Positions 1 through 8,373 of a stretch of DNA of 64,000 nucleotides are shown here, in pieces. A program made the translations under genes and the position numbers. Origin of the DNA: Iphinoe sp. HA4291-MV1 (GTDB taxonomy: Bacteria; Cyanobacteriota; Cyanobacteriia; Cyanobacteriales; Nostocaceae); contig JAHHHH010000001.1 of the NCBI GenBank assembly GCA_019359415.1, positions 124,001 to 188,000 on the forward strand. The letters are read 5' to 3'. Within the stretch, counting starts at the first letter, position 1, and each line of letters begins with the position of its first letter. Below the pieces are notes generated by a model. That model had not been told where the DNA came from. It saw nothing but the letters and a program-made list of their open reading frames with translations, and did no database searches.

Positions 1-2
1 AT

Positions 3-203
3 CTGGGAGCAGCCAAAGAAGAAGCTCAAGCAACAGAACCTGATAAACAGCTAGCTGCTGGAAATTTAAAACGTATGGCTGAAACGTTGAAGACGACAGG
101 CGAAACTGTAGCGACAACTAAAACGCTTTGGCAAAATGTCAAACCTGTTTTAGAACAACTCCCAACCTGGTTTGGCGTTGCTAAACATTTCTTTGGTATC
201 TAG
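3..203 (+). CDS. C-terminal end of an unidentified protein (5' end outside window)
   Basis: An open frame enters from the left edge and stops at TAG 201-203. The visible 66 residues are Ala/Glu/Lys/Thr-rich at first (helical look) and end in a hydrophobic stretch, VLEQLPTWFGVAKHFFGI. I do not recognise the family. Short amphipathic tails of this kind (…PVLEQLP.W…) occur at the end of some cyanobacterial effector-associated or regulatory proteins, but that is only an impression. The gene is followed directly by a tandem-repeat array and no obvious terminator. Confidence 0.5.
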   Translation: MGAAKEEAQATEPDKQLAAGNLKRMAETLKTTGETVATTKTLWQNVKPVLEQLPTWFGVAKHFFGI

Positions 204-228
204 TAGAAAGGTAAGAGATCAAAAGTCG

Positions 229-470
229 AAACTTCGAGCTTGGAACTCGGAACTTCGAGCTTGGAACTCGGAACTTCGAGCTTGGAACTCGGAACTTCGA
301 GCTTGGAACTCAGAATGTCGAGTTCGGAACTCGGAACTTCAAGCTTGGAACTCGGAATGTCGAGCTTGGAACTCGGAACGTCGAGCTTGGAACTCGGAAC
401 TTCGAGCTTGGAACTCGGAACTTCAAGCTTGGAACTCGGAACTTCGAGCTTGGAACTCGGAATGTCGAGT
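229..470. repeat. 21-bp tandem repeat array
   Basis: About 11.5 head-to-tail copies of a 21-bp unit (consensus AACTTCGAGCTTGGAACTCG plus one G), with variants such as AATGTCGAG and AACTTCAAG. The period is a multiple of three, so several frames stay open across it, giving apparent Ser/Leu/Trp-rich ORFs that I do not regard as genes. Units contain short inverted parts (CGAGCTTGG/AACTCG). Confidence 0.9.
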
Positions 471-539
471 TCTACACTTAAACATCCAAGCTCAAAGCTT
501 TAATTGTCATACCGTCTCACTTTAATTTTGATACAAATG

Positions 540-625
540 GAAATTGGGAATTGGGCATGGGGCATTGAGAATTGGGAATTGGGCATTGGATTCTTAATTT
601 TGACTTTTGACTTTTGACTTGTTTT
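540..625. repeat. Short G/T-rich low-complexity repeats
   Basis: Repeated GGGAATTGGGCATTG-type words followed by three copies of TGACTTT (GACTTTTGACTTTTGACTT). Such simple dispersed repeats are common between genes of filamentous cyanobacteria. No gene is seen here. Confidence 0.7.
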
Positions 626-636
626 GCCCATTTTTT

Positions 637-1110
637 CTACACCTGTGACTTCTGAGTCTCCACCTTCCGAGATTTACGAGTAAACCTGCGTCCCATGTCA
701 TCAACCACTGCATCTAAACCCGTACCTTTACCATTTGCTTTCGCGTAGTTGTAAACCATCAACCCCGCCGCATAAGCTTCACTACCAACTGCCATAACAG
801 TATCATTCACAAGTTCTTGCAGTTGAGTTAATGACAGCAAAACTGGGTACAACGCTTCAAAGAGTTCCACATCTCGACGCATTTCAGACAAATCGAACGA
901 GCGAGGTAGAAAGTCTGGATTCTGTGTCGCCACCTCCAACGCCTTAGCCACAAACGCCCGACTCTTGTCACCCAACTTTGGCAAGGATTTACGCTCCTCA
1001 ATTGTCAAACCGATTAAAAACGGTAACTTTTCACGAATACTTGCGATCGCTTGCATGACTGCTTGTCGATCAGTTTGGGAAAGACTAGCACTGATTCGAT
1101 TTTCTGCCAT
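637..1110 (-). CDS. Conserved hypothetical protein, all-helical
   Basis: 157 residues, start ATG at 1108-1110. The sequence is smooth, without signal peptide or membrane segment, and looks helical. Notable stretches are PFLIGLTIEERKSLPKLGDKS near residue 30 and RSFDLSEMRRDVELFEALYPVL near residue 70, followed by a conserved-looking core GSEAYAAGLMVYNYAKANGKG and a basic tail (RRFTRKSRK). I recall similar uncharacterised proteins in cyanobacteria and Bacteroidetes, but know of no function. It stands alone between a repeat array and a transposon scar, so context does not help. Real gene is likely because the codon pattern is clean and the protein is not low-complexity. Confidence 0.75.
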   Translation of the reverse strand: MAENRISASLSQTDRQAVMQAIASIREKLPFLIGLTIEERKSLPKLGDKSRAFVAKALEVATQNPDFLPRSFDLSEMRRDVELFEALYPVLLSLTQLQELVNDTVMAVGSEAYAAGLMVYNYAKANGKGTGLDAVVDDMGRRFTRKSRKVETQKSQV

Positions 1111-1173
1111 TTTTTATACTCCTGGTGGAACATTTAGAATCAGTGTTCCCCAAAGAAGAAAGGATGACTAGAA

Positions 1174-1413
1174 CACCGATTCAGTATTCATACCCCAGTG
1201 CATGGTAGTTGGCTAAATATGGCAGAGACTGAACTCAGTGTCTTAGCACGGCAATGTCTCGATTGTCGTATTCCCGATCAACCTTCATTACAACGAGAAA
1301 CGATGGCTTGGGAACAACGTAGAAATGCTCAATCGCGAACAATCGATTGGCGCTTTACCACTGAAGATGCACGCATTAAGCTTAAACGACTCTATCCCTC
1401 ATTTCAACCCTGA
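1174..1413 (+). pseudogene. IS630-family transposase remnant (C-terminal end)
   Basis: The frame reads HTPVHGSWLNMAE…QCLDCRIP…W…R…IDWRFTTEDARIKLKRLYPSF and stops at 1411-1413. The word HGSWLN and the ending W.FTT.DARIKLKRLYP are hallmarks of the C-terminal part of cyanobacterial IS630-type (DDE, Tc1/mariner-like) transposases. Only about 80 of some 350 residues remain; the catalytic DDE core is absent, so it cannot be active. The remnant butts directly on an ftsW fragment. Confidence 0.8.
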
Positions 1414-1672
1414 CAGACTACTAGTGGCGATCGGCGTAACAATTCTGATGGTAGGACAATCATTACTCCACATTGGTGTTACCACTGGTGCCCTGCCAAC
1501 AACTGGTTTGCCATTGCCTATGTTTAGTTATGGCGGGAATTCGATGATTGCCAGTTTGATGGCAGCTGGGTTGCTCATTCGGGTTGCACGCCAGAGTAGC
1601 GAAGCTGAAGTGGTACCGTTGCAACAGGAGGGTGAGAAGAGGCGCAAACGGCGTCTTTTTCAAAAGAAATAA
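1412..1672 (+). pseudogene. ftsW: FtsW C-terminal fragment
   Basis: Beginning one base before the end of the IS630 remnant (and in another frame) the sequence encodes DRLLVAIGVTILMVGQSLLHIGV, then TTGALPTTGLPLPMFSYGGNS, then MIASLMAAGLLIRVARQSSEA and a basic tail ending RRLFQKK. The GALPTTG-LP-FSYGG block is the conserved last part of SEDS glycosyltransferases FtsW/RodA, and the acidic-basic tail fits FtsW of cyanobacteria. Only the last two transmembrane segments (about 87 residues of some 390) are present. The longest open frame (from 1325) is a chance fusion of out-of-frame transposase sequence with this piece. An intact ftsW must exist elsewhere, since the gene is essential. Confidence 0.8.
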
Positions 1673-1894
1673 GGCTCATCTCACCAAAGAAGGCAAAAGT
1701 TAAAAGGCAAAAGGCAAAAGAAAGAGGATTTCTTTCTTTTTACTTTTTCATTGTGCATAAGTTAATTTTGGTTTCATCTATAGAATGCTATATAAGTATC
1801 AGCAAAAAATTTCACTGTGCTGACTTGGTGCATAAACCACAGATTATTCAATTTGTCAATTAGCAAGCTCTAATACTCTCTCTGTACTCGCACT

Positions 1895-4018
1895 ATGAGT
1901 GAAAACACCCGTGTCAAAACAATTTTGCTCTTGGCGGCGAATCCAAGAAAGACTTCTGCGTTGCGACTGGATGAAGAGGTACGGGAAATTGATGAGGGAT
2001 TGCGACGCGCAAATAAGCGAGAACTGTTCAAGTTAGAGCAAAAATGGGCAGTGCGATCGCGCGACTTTTATCGAGCAATCCTCGACAGCCAGCCCCAGAT
2101 TGTTCACTTTTGCGGACACGGTACTGGAGAAGACGGAATTGTTCTGGAGGATGAAACGGGACAGATAGCGTTTGTGCAAGCAGATGCGCTCTCCGGTATG
2201 TTTAAGCTATTCGCCAGAAAGGGAGTTGAGTGTGTTCTGCTGAATGCTTGTTACTCAGAAGTGCAAGCAGAAGCGATTAGCCAACACATTGAGTATGTGA
2301 TTGGGATGAATCGGCAAATAGGCGATAAAGCTGCTGTTAATTTTGCTGTAGCGTTTTACGATGCTTTAGCTGCTGGGGAAGAAGTTGAGTTTGCCTATGA
2401 GTTAGGTTGCTCTCAGCTTATTGGTTTGAAGGAAAATCAAACTCCTGTGCTGAAAAGAAAATCGCTGAATCATCCCGTTGTTGAGAAAACGACGCGCCAG
2501 CGTATCTTTATCAGCTATAAACGCGATGTTGAGCCAGATGAACCAGTTGCTTCACAAGTTTTTCAAGCGCTGTCGCAGCAGCACGAGGTTTTTATCGATC
2601 AACGAATGCTGGTTGGTACGCGCTGGGCTGAACGCATTGAAGGGGAAATTCGTCAAGCAGATTTTCTCATCGTTTTCCTTTCGTCTCGCTCAGTTTATAG
2701 CGAGATGGTGGAGCAAGAAATCCGGATGGCGCACGAGATGGCGCAAGTGCAGGGAGGACGTCCCGCTATTCTCCCAGTGCGTTTGGCGTATCGCGAACCG
2801 TTTCAGTATCCTTTGAGTGCTTACCTAAATGATATCAACTGGGTTTTTTGGCGAGGTGAGGAGGATACACCACGCTTAATAACAGAGTTGACTCAAGCTA
2901 TATCGGGTGGCGAATTACCTATTGATGGGGCGCAAGCCAAAGCTGACTTACTTGAAGCGAGCGAACCTTCACCATTACCTCGACCTTTTTCTTCAGCACA
3001 GCCAGTGGTGTTGGAAATGCCAGAAGGGACGATGGACTCCCAATCTACATTTTATGTGGAACGTCCATCAGATGCGATCGCTATCAAAACAATTTCACAA
3101 CGGGGAGTTACCATTGCGATTAAAGGACCAAGACAAGTTGGTAAAAGTTCGCTGTTGATTCGTATTATTGAGGCTGCAGTGAATGCGGGTAAGCGAGTTG
3201 CGTTTTTGGATTTTCAACTTTTTGATAAAGCCGCTTTAACAGATGCTGAACTTTTCTTTCAGCGGTTTTGCAGCTGGCTGAGTTATGAGTTGGAAATGGA
3301 AGATCGAGTGGAGGAATTTTGGAAAACGCCACTAGGAAACAGCCAACGTTGTACCCGTTACGTTCAACGCCATATTTTAAAAGAGTTGGGCAAGACGCCG
3401 CTGGTTTTGGCAATGGATGAAGTGGATAAGGTTTTTGACGCCGACTTTCGCAATGATTTTTTTGGGATGTTGCGGAGTTGGCACAATAGCCGTGCTACGA
3501 TGCCTATCTGGAAGCAGCTTGATTTGACGCTTGTCACTTCCACCGAACCTTATCAGCTGATTGACGATCTCAATCAATCACCTTTTAATGTTGGACAGGT
3601 GATTGAACTACAAGACTTTACACCAGAACAGGTAGCTGATCTCAATCGCCATCACGGTTCAATCCTGAACTCCAGTGAGGAAAGGCAATTGGTAGTGTTA
3701 TTGGGCGGACATCCTTACTTAGTGCGACGGGCACTTTATTTAGTCGCCAGTCAACAAATTTCCACTGCTGAGTTATTTGCCAATGCAACTGCTGGTAATG
3801 GTCCTTTTGGTGATCATCTGCGTCATCACATTTCACTATTGCATAAAAAGACGGAATTGATTCAAGGGCTGCTGCAAGTCATTCGCCAGAATACCTGCGA
3901 AGATAAGCGCGTCTTCTGGCGATTGCGGGGTGCGGGTTTGGTGCGTGAGCAAGGACGAGCAGTTATGTCACGCTGTCAGCTTTATGCCGAGTATTTCCGG
4001 GAGAACTTGCGTGAGTAA
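1895..4018 (+). CDS. CHAT protease-like / TIR / STAND-ATPase multidomain protein
   Basis: 707 residues, ATG start at 1895. Three parts are visible. Residues 1-190: CHAT (caspase-like) domain with the dyad His75 in HFCGHG and Cys119 in VLLNACYS. Residues 200-340: TIR domain, opening RIFISYKRD, with SSRSVYSEMVEQEI where the last Glu matches the catalytic Glu of NAD-cleaving TIRs. Residues 390-707: ATPase with Walker A GPRQVGKSSLL near residue 412 and Walker B PLVLAMDEVDKV, like the AAA-like domain PF14516. CHAT and TIR domains are known as effector or signalling parts of bacterial immune and cell-death systems; here both lie on one chain. The stop overlaps the start of the downstream WD40 gene by eight bases, so the two are very probably co-translated. 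All key residues appear intact, so I expect an active protein. Target and trigger are unknown. Confidence 0.85.
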   Translation: MSENTRVKTILLLAANPRKTSALRLDEEVREIDEGLRRANKRELFKLEQKWAVRSRDFYRAILDSQPQIVHFCGHGTGEDGIVLEDETGQIAFVQADALSGMFKLFARKGVECVLLNACYSEVQAEAISQHIEYVIGMNRQIGDKAAVNFAVAFYDALAAGEEVEFAYELGCSQLIGLKENQTPVLKRKSLNHPVVEKTTRQRIFISYKRDVEPDEPVASQVFQALSQQHEVFIDQRMLVGTRWAERIEGEIRQADFLIVFLSSRSVYSEMVEQEIRMAHEMAQVQGGRPAILPVRLAYREPFQYPLSAYLNDINWVFWRGEEDTPRLITELTQAISGGELPIDGAQAKADLLEASEPSPLPRPFSSAQPVVLEMPEGTMDSQSTFYVERPSDAIAIKTISQRGVTIAIKGPRQVGKSSLLIRIIEAAVNAGKRVAFLDFQLFDKAALTDAELFFQRFCSWLSYELEMEDRVEEFWKTPLGNSQRCTRYVQRHILKELGKTPLVLAMDEVDKVFDADFRNDFFGMLRSWHNSRATMPIWKQLDLTLVTSTEPYQLIDDLNQSPFNVGQVIELQDFTPEQVADLNRHHGSILNSSEERQLVVLLGGHPYLVRRALYLVASQQISTAELFANATAGNGPFGDHLRHHISLLHKKTELIQGLLQVIRQNTCEDKRVFWRLRGAGLVREQGRAVMSRCQLYAEYFRENLRE

Positions 4019-7000
4019 CCCAAGCATTTACACCGTTGGCGGTACTGTGCAAGCCAACCAAAATGGTGTCTACATTCCCCGCAAAGCAGATGAGGAATTG
4101 CTGGCGCTGTGTCGAGAACGTAAGTTTGTGTATATCCTGACTTCGCGCCAGATGGGTAAGTCTAGCTTAATGGTGCGGACTGCTGAACAATTGGCAGATG
4201 AAGGAATTCAGACGGTTGTGATTGATTTAACGCAGGTGGGTGTGCAGGTGACTGCTGAACAATGGTATCTGGGGTTACTCACAATTATTGAAGGAACTCT
4301 GATGCTGGATACAGATGTGGTGCAGTGGTGGCAGGAACGCTCACATCTGGGTTTTACACAGCGGTTGACTTCATTTTTTCAGGATGTGTTGCTGAAAGAA
4401 GTTGCCTCACCGATAGTGATTTTTGTTGATGAAATTGATACGACACTCAGCTTAGATTTTACTGACGATTTTTTTGCTGCTATTCGCTATCTCTATGTTG
4501 TTCGCGCTTCAGATTCAGAGTTTCAGCGTCTTTCCTTTGTCTTGATTGGTGTGGCGACTCCGGGCGATTTGATACGTGACTCCAAGCGTACACCGTTTAA
4601 TATCGGTCAGCGTCTGGATGTGACTGATTTCACTTTTGAGGAGGCAAAACCACTGGCACAAGGACTAGGGCTGTCAACTCAGTCGGAACAGGTGTTGAAA
4701 TGGATGTTGGAGTGGACAGGAGGACATCCATATTTATCGCAGCGCCTTTGTTCTATTATTAGCCAGCAGGACAAGAAAAGTTTGTCAAAAGCTGATGTTG
4801 ATGGCTTGGTGAGTAGTACTTTCTTGGGTGCAATGAGTGAGCAAGATAATAACTTGCAGTTTGTCCGCGATATGCTGACTAAACGCGCACCAGACAAAGA
4901 AGGTGTTTTGAGTACTTATCGAGAAATTCGTCGGGGTAAGTCGGTTCTGGATGAGGAACAGTCGATAGTGAAATCTCACCTCAAGCTATCGGGTGTGGTG
5001 CGGCGCGAGCAAAATGTTTTGCAGGTGCGGAATAGAATTTATCGGCAAGTGTTTGATTTCAAGTGGGTGAATCAACATTTGCCGTTGAACTTGCGGGATG
5101 CTTGGGAGCGCCTCAAGCCGACACTGCCCTACCTAGTGGGAGTATTTTCAGTTTTAATGGGGACGATGGCGCTGTATGCTAACGAGCAACGTCAAGCAGC
5201 AGTCAATCAGCAACAAGAGGCAGAAACACAACGCAATGAGGCACGCAATCAGACAGAAAATGCTCACAAACAACGGAAATTAGCTCAACAAAGCGCAAAG
5301 AAAGCACAGGAAGCTCAAAAGCGAGCAGAAGCATCTCAACAGGCTGAAGCAAAACAACGTCAACTTTCTGAACAACGTGGAGTACAGTTAGCTGTTGCTC
5401 TGAAAAACACCCAAGTCGCTCAACAAGCTGAAACAAAACAACGTCAACTTGCTGAACAACGTCAATTAGAAATAGCTGATGCTCTGAAAAAAACCCAAGC
5501 TGCTGAAAAATTAGCTGTGCAACGTGAGCAAGAAGCGCAAACACAGCGAAATGTTGCCCAACAACGAGAAAAGGAAGCAAATAATGCAAAAGCAGAAGCA
5601 AAGAGGCAACAAGTCAATGCAGTAATCCTCGCGCAGACTCTAACTTCAGAAAACCTGTTTACGTCAAATTTAAATTTTGAGGCTTTAGTAGAAAGTTTGA
5701 AGTTAGGCAAACGAGTCAAACTTCCAGACAAGGATATAGAACCAGGTAACCGCATGAAAGCAGTCGCCACTCTCCAGCAGGTTGTTTATGGGATAAAGGA
5801 ACACAACCGACTGGAAGGGCATAGCAGTTCTGTCTGGAGTGTGGCATTCAGTCCGGATGGTAAAACTCTAGCTTCTTCTGGTGATGACAACACGGTACGG
5901 TTGTGGAATCTCAACGGGCAGCTACTCAAAACTTTGAGTGGGCATAGCAGTTTTGTCTGGAGTGTGGCATTCAGTCCGGATGGTAAAACTCTAGCTTCTT
6001 CTGGTGCTGACAACACGGTACGGTTGTGGAATCTCAACGGGCAGCTACTCAAAACTTTGAGTGGGCATAGCAGTTCTGTCAGGAGTGTGGCATTCAGTCC
6101 GGATGGTAAAACTCTAGCTTCTTCTGGTGCTGACAAGACGGTACGGTTGTGGAATCTCAACGGGCAGCTACTCAAAACTTTGACTGGGCATAGCAGTATT
6201 GTCTTGAGTGTGGCATTCAGTCCGGATGGTAAAACTCTAGCTTCTGGCAGTTGGGACGAGGTACGGTTGTGGAATCTCAACGGGCAGCTACTCAAAACTT
6301 TGACTGGGCATAGCAGTATTGTCTGGAGTGTGGCATTCAGTCCGGATGGTAAAACTCTAGCTTCTTCTGGTGATGACGAGGTACGGTTGTGGAATCTCAA
6401 CGGGCAGCTACTCAAAACTTTGACTGGGCATAGCAGTATTGTCAGGAGTGTGGCATTCAGTCCGGATGGTAAAACTCTAGCTTCTTCTGGTGATGACAAG
6501 ACGGTACGGTTGTGGAATCTCAACGGGCAGCTACTCAAAACTTTGAGTGGGCATAGCAGTGAAGTTTATAGTGTGGCATTCAGTCCGGATGGTAAAACTC
6601 TAGCTTCTTCTGGTGCTGACAAGACGGTACGGTTGTGGAATCTCAACGGGCAGCTACTCAAAACTTTGAGTGGGCATAGCAGTGATGTCTCGAGTGTGGC
6701 ATTCAGTCCGGATGGTAAAACTCTAGCTTCTTCTGGTGATGACAACACGGTACGGTTGTGGAATCTCAACGGGCAGCTACTCAAAACTTTGAGTGGGCAT
6801 AGCAGTGATGTCTCGAGTGTGGCATTCAGTCCGGATGGTAAAACTCTAGCTTCTTCTGGTTATGAAGAGGTACGGTTGTGGAATCTCAACGGGCAGCTTC
6901 TCAAAACTTTGAGTGGGCATAGCAGTGATGTCTGGAGTGTGGCATTCAGTCCGGATGGTAAAACTCTAGCTTCTTCTGGTTATGACAACACGGTACGGTT

Positions 7001-7742
7001 GTGGAATCTCAACGGGCAGCTACTCAAAACTTTGAGTGGGCATAGCAGTTCTGTCAAGAGTGTGGCATTCAGTCCGGATGGTAAAACTCTAGCTTCTTCT
7101 GGTAATGACAACACGGTACGGTTGTGGAATCTCAACGGGCAGCTACTCAAAACTTTGAGTGGGCATAGCAGTTCTGTCAAGAGTGTGGCATTCAGTCCGG
7201 ATGGTAAAACTCTAGCTTCTTCTGGTAATGACAACACGGTACGGTTGTGGAATCTCAACGGGCAGCTACTCAAAACTTTGAGTGGGCATAGCAGTTCTGT
7301 CAAGAGTGTGGCATTCAGTCCGGATGGTAAAACTCTAGCTTCTTCTGGTAATGACAACACGGTACGGTTGTGGAATCTCAACGGGCAGCTACTCAAAACT
7401 TTGAGTGGGCATAGCAGTTCTGTCAATAGTGTGGCATTCAGTCCGGATGGTAAAACTCTAGCTTCTTCTGGTGATGACAACACGGTACGGTTGTGGAATC
7501 TCAACGGGCAGCTTCTCAAAACTTTGACTGGGCATAGCAGTTCTGTCTTGAGTGTGGCATTCAGTCCGGATGGTAAAACTCTAGCTTCTTCTGGTGCTGA
7601 CGAGGTACGGTTGTGGAATCTGGATTTGGATGACTTACTGGCACGCGGTTGTGCTTGGGCGCATGATTATTTGAAGTACAACTCTAGTGTTCAGGATGAG
7701 GATCGCAAGGTGTGTGATGATGTTGGCGATGCTCGTCCTTGA
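4011..7742 (+). CDS. STAND ATPase - coiled coil - WD40 repeat protein
   Basis: I take GTG 4011 as start (MSNPSIYTVGGTV…); it overlaps the upstream stop as GTGAGTAA, and the longer frame upstream merely re-reads the previous gene. 1243 residues. Residues 1-300: AAA-like ATPase with Walker A SRQMGKSSLM and Walker B SPIVIFVDEIDT, homologous to the ATPase part of the upstream protein. Residues about 372-388: one hydrophobic, probably membrane-crossing segment (YLVGVFSVLMGTMAL). Residues 390-545: long Gln/Ala/Glu/Lys coiled coil. Residues 597-1204: fifteen WD40 units (GHSS.V.SVAFSPDGKTLASSG…VRLWNLNGQLLKT), enough for two seven-bladed propellers plus one. WD40 arrays of STAND proteins usually sense a ligand. 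With the upstream CHAT-TIR protein this makes a sensor plus effector pair; role in phage defence or programmed cell death is inference. Confidence 0.88.
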   Translation: MSNPSIYTVGGTVQANQNGVYIPRKADEELLALCRERKFVYILTSRQMGKSSLMVRTAEQLADEGIQTVVIDLTQVGVQVTAEQWYLGLLTIIEGTLMLDTDVVQWWQERSHLGFTQRLTSFFQDVLLKEVASPIVIFVDEIDTTLSLDFTDDFFAAIRYLYVVRASDSEFQRLSFVLIGVATPGDLIRDSKRTPFNIGQRLDVTDFTFEEAKPLAQGLGLSTQSEQVLKWMLEWTGGHPYLSQRLCSIISQQDKKSLSKADVDGLVSSTFLGAMSEQDNNLQFVRDMLTKRAPDKEGVLSTYREIRRGKSVLDEEQSIVKSHLKLSGVVRREQNVLQVRNRIYRQVFDFKWVNQHLPLNLRDAWERLKPTLPYLVGVFSVLMGTMALYANEQRQAAVNQQQEAETQRNEARNQTENAHKQRKLAQQSAKKAQEAQKRAEASQQAEAKQRQLSEQRGVQLAVALKNTQVAQQAETKQRQLAEQRQLEIADALKKTQAAEKLAVQREQEAQTQRNVAQQREKEANNAKAEAKRQQVNAVILAQTLTSENLFTSNLNFEALVESLKLGKRVKLPDKDIEPGNRMKAVATLQQVVYGIKEHNRLEGHSSSVWSVAFSPDGKTLASSGDDNTVRLWNLNGQLLKTLSGHSSFVWSVAFSPDGKTLASSGADNTVRLWNLNGQLLKTLSGHSSSVRSVAFSPDGKTLASSGADKTVRLWNLNGQLLKTLTGHSSIVLSVAFSPDGKTLASGSWDEVRLWNLNGQLLKTLTGHSSIVWSVAFSPDGKTLASSGDDEVRLWNLNGQLLKTLTGHSSIVRSVAFSPDGKTLASSGDDKTVRLWNLNGQLLKTLSGHSSEVYSVAFSPDGKTLASSGADKTVRLWNLNGQLLKTLSGHSSDVSSVAFSPDGKTLASSGDDNTVRLWNLNGQLLKTLSGHSSDVSSVAFSPDGKTLASSGYEEVRLWNLNGQLLKTLSGHSSDVWSVAFSPDGKTLASSGYDNTVRLWNLNGQLLKTLSGHSSSVKSVAFSPDGKTLASSGNDNTVRLWNLNGQLLKTLSGHSSSVKSVAFSPDGKTLASSGNDNTVRLWNLNGQLLKTLSGHSSSVKSVAFSPDGKTLASSGNDNTVRLWNLNGQLLKTLSGHSSSVNSVAFSPDGKTLASSGDDNTVRLWNLNGQLLKTLTGHSSSVLSVAFSPDGKTLASSGADEVRLWNLDLDDLLARGCAWAHDYLKYNSSVQDEDRKVCDDVGDARP
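5803..7620. repeat. 15 WD40-encoding tandem repeats, nearly identical in DNA
   Basis: Units of 123 bp (117 bp where two residues are missing, units 4, 5, 9 and 15) repeat fifteen times inside the WD40 gene. Most of each unit, e.g. GTGGCATTCAGTCCGGATGG, is identical at every codon; variation is concentrated in the positions coding for the residues between HSS and SVAF (SVW, FVW, SVR, IVL, EVY, DVS, SVK, SVN) and after SSG (DDN, ADN, WDE, YDN, NDN). Units 11-13 are virtually identical. The pattern indicates recent duplication and conversion. Confidence 0.95.
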
Positions 7743-7857
7743 GTTGGGTTGTCGGATTGGTGGGTGTGTTGCATTCATACGTGTTACCTCACCCTGCCCT
7801 ATCGGGCATCCCTCTCCTTATGCAACACCTAAAATGTCTAAAGAATTAATTAAATGA

Positions 7858-7923
7858 ATTGATGAGACGAGGGGAGTTTCCAGAGTTAGAAATCGAAGAA
7901 ATGGAATCAAGGAAACAAGAGTG
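7858..7923 (+). pseudogene. Possible C-terminal gene remnant
   Basis: A short frame reads ELMRRGEFPELEIEEMESRKQE and stops at 7921-7923. It has the look of the end of a Rpn/transposase-associated or similar acidic-tailed protein, but it is too short to identify. It is not part of the WD40 gene. Confidence 0.2.
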
Positions 7924-7953
7924 ACTGTTGAGGAGAGTTTAGAGGGTTTCTGA

Positions 7954-8214
7954 CTACCATTTCAAATAAGCAGCTTCAATTCCTTGCTCTCGTCGAACTT
8001 TTCCATCTTTTTCAAACCAAGCAATCACTTGTTGTGCAGTCAAATCTTCAATCTTTACTTCATATTCTTCAGCAATTTGCTTCAAAAGTCTGAGTGACGA
8101 GATTGTTAATCTGGTTAAAAATTTTTCCGGTGAGGACAGCAAAGCAGCATCTACTTTTTCTGATTCTTCTAGAGTTAAAAATTGTGGTGTCGATTGCTGT
8201 AATGGTAACTCCAT
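7954..8214 (-). CDS. Small conserved hypothetical protein
   Basis: 86 residues, ATG start at 8212-8214. Soluble and helical, with FLTLEESEKVDAALLSSPEKF, a middle LTISSLRLLKQIAEEY and an ending RREQGIEAAYLKW. I recall cyanobacterial proteins of this type (annotated only as hypothetical) but no function. No signal peptide, membrane segment or metal motif. It lies convergent with the WD40 gene and upstream-parallel to sufR, without clear linkage to either. Confidence 0.7.
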   Translation of the reverse strand: MELPLQQSTPQFLTLEESEKVDAALLSSPEKFLTRLTISSLRLLKQIAEEYEVKIEDLTAQQVIAWFEKDGKVRREQGIEAAYLKW

Positions 8215-8373
8215 AACTTTTGTCTAAGATTCTCTAAAATTCACTTCATTATTTGTGGTTGTCACTGCTAAGAACTCACTGATTCGTAAAGCTGATTACT
8301 AATTACCCATAATCCATGACTTAGACTTAATGAAAGTCTCTATCAATGGGGACAATTTCTTGGCGGGAAACAT

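Noticed and set aside
172-525. Apparent proteins over the 21-bp repeat (NSELRAW units, SSLELGT units)
   Set aside because: Two frames are equally open, both pure repeat translation; the array is non-coding.
1325-1672. 115-codon frame as an intact membrane protein gene
   Set aside because: First third is out-of-frame transposase sequence; only the last part is ftsW-like, so it is a chimera of two remnants.
5786-7519. Long minus-strand frames with repeated SSCPLRFHNRTV… words
   Set aside because: Exact antisense of the WD40 repeats; open only because the repeat period is a multiple of three.
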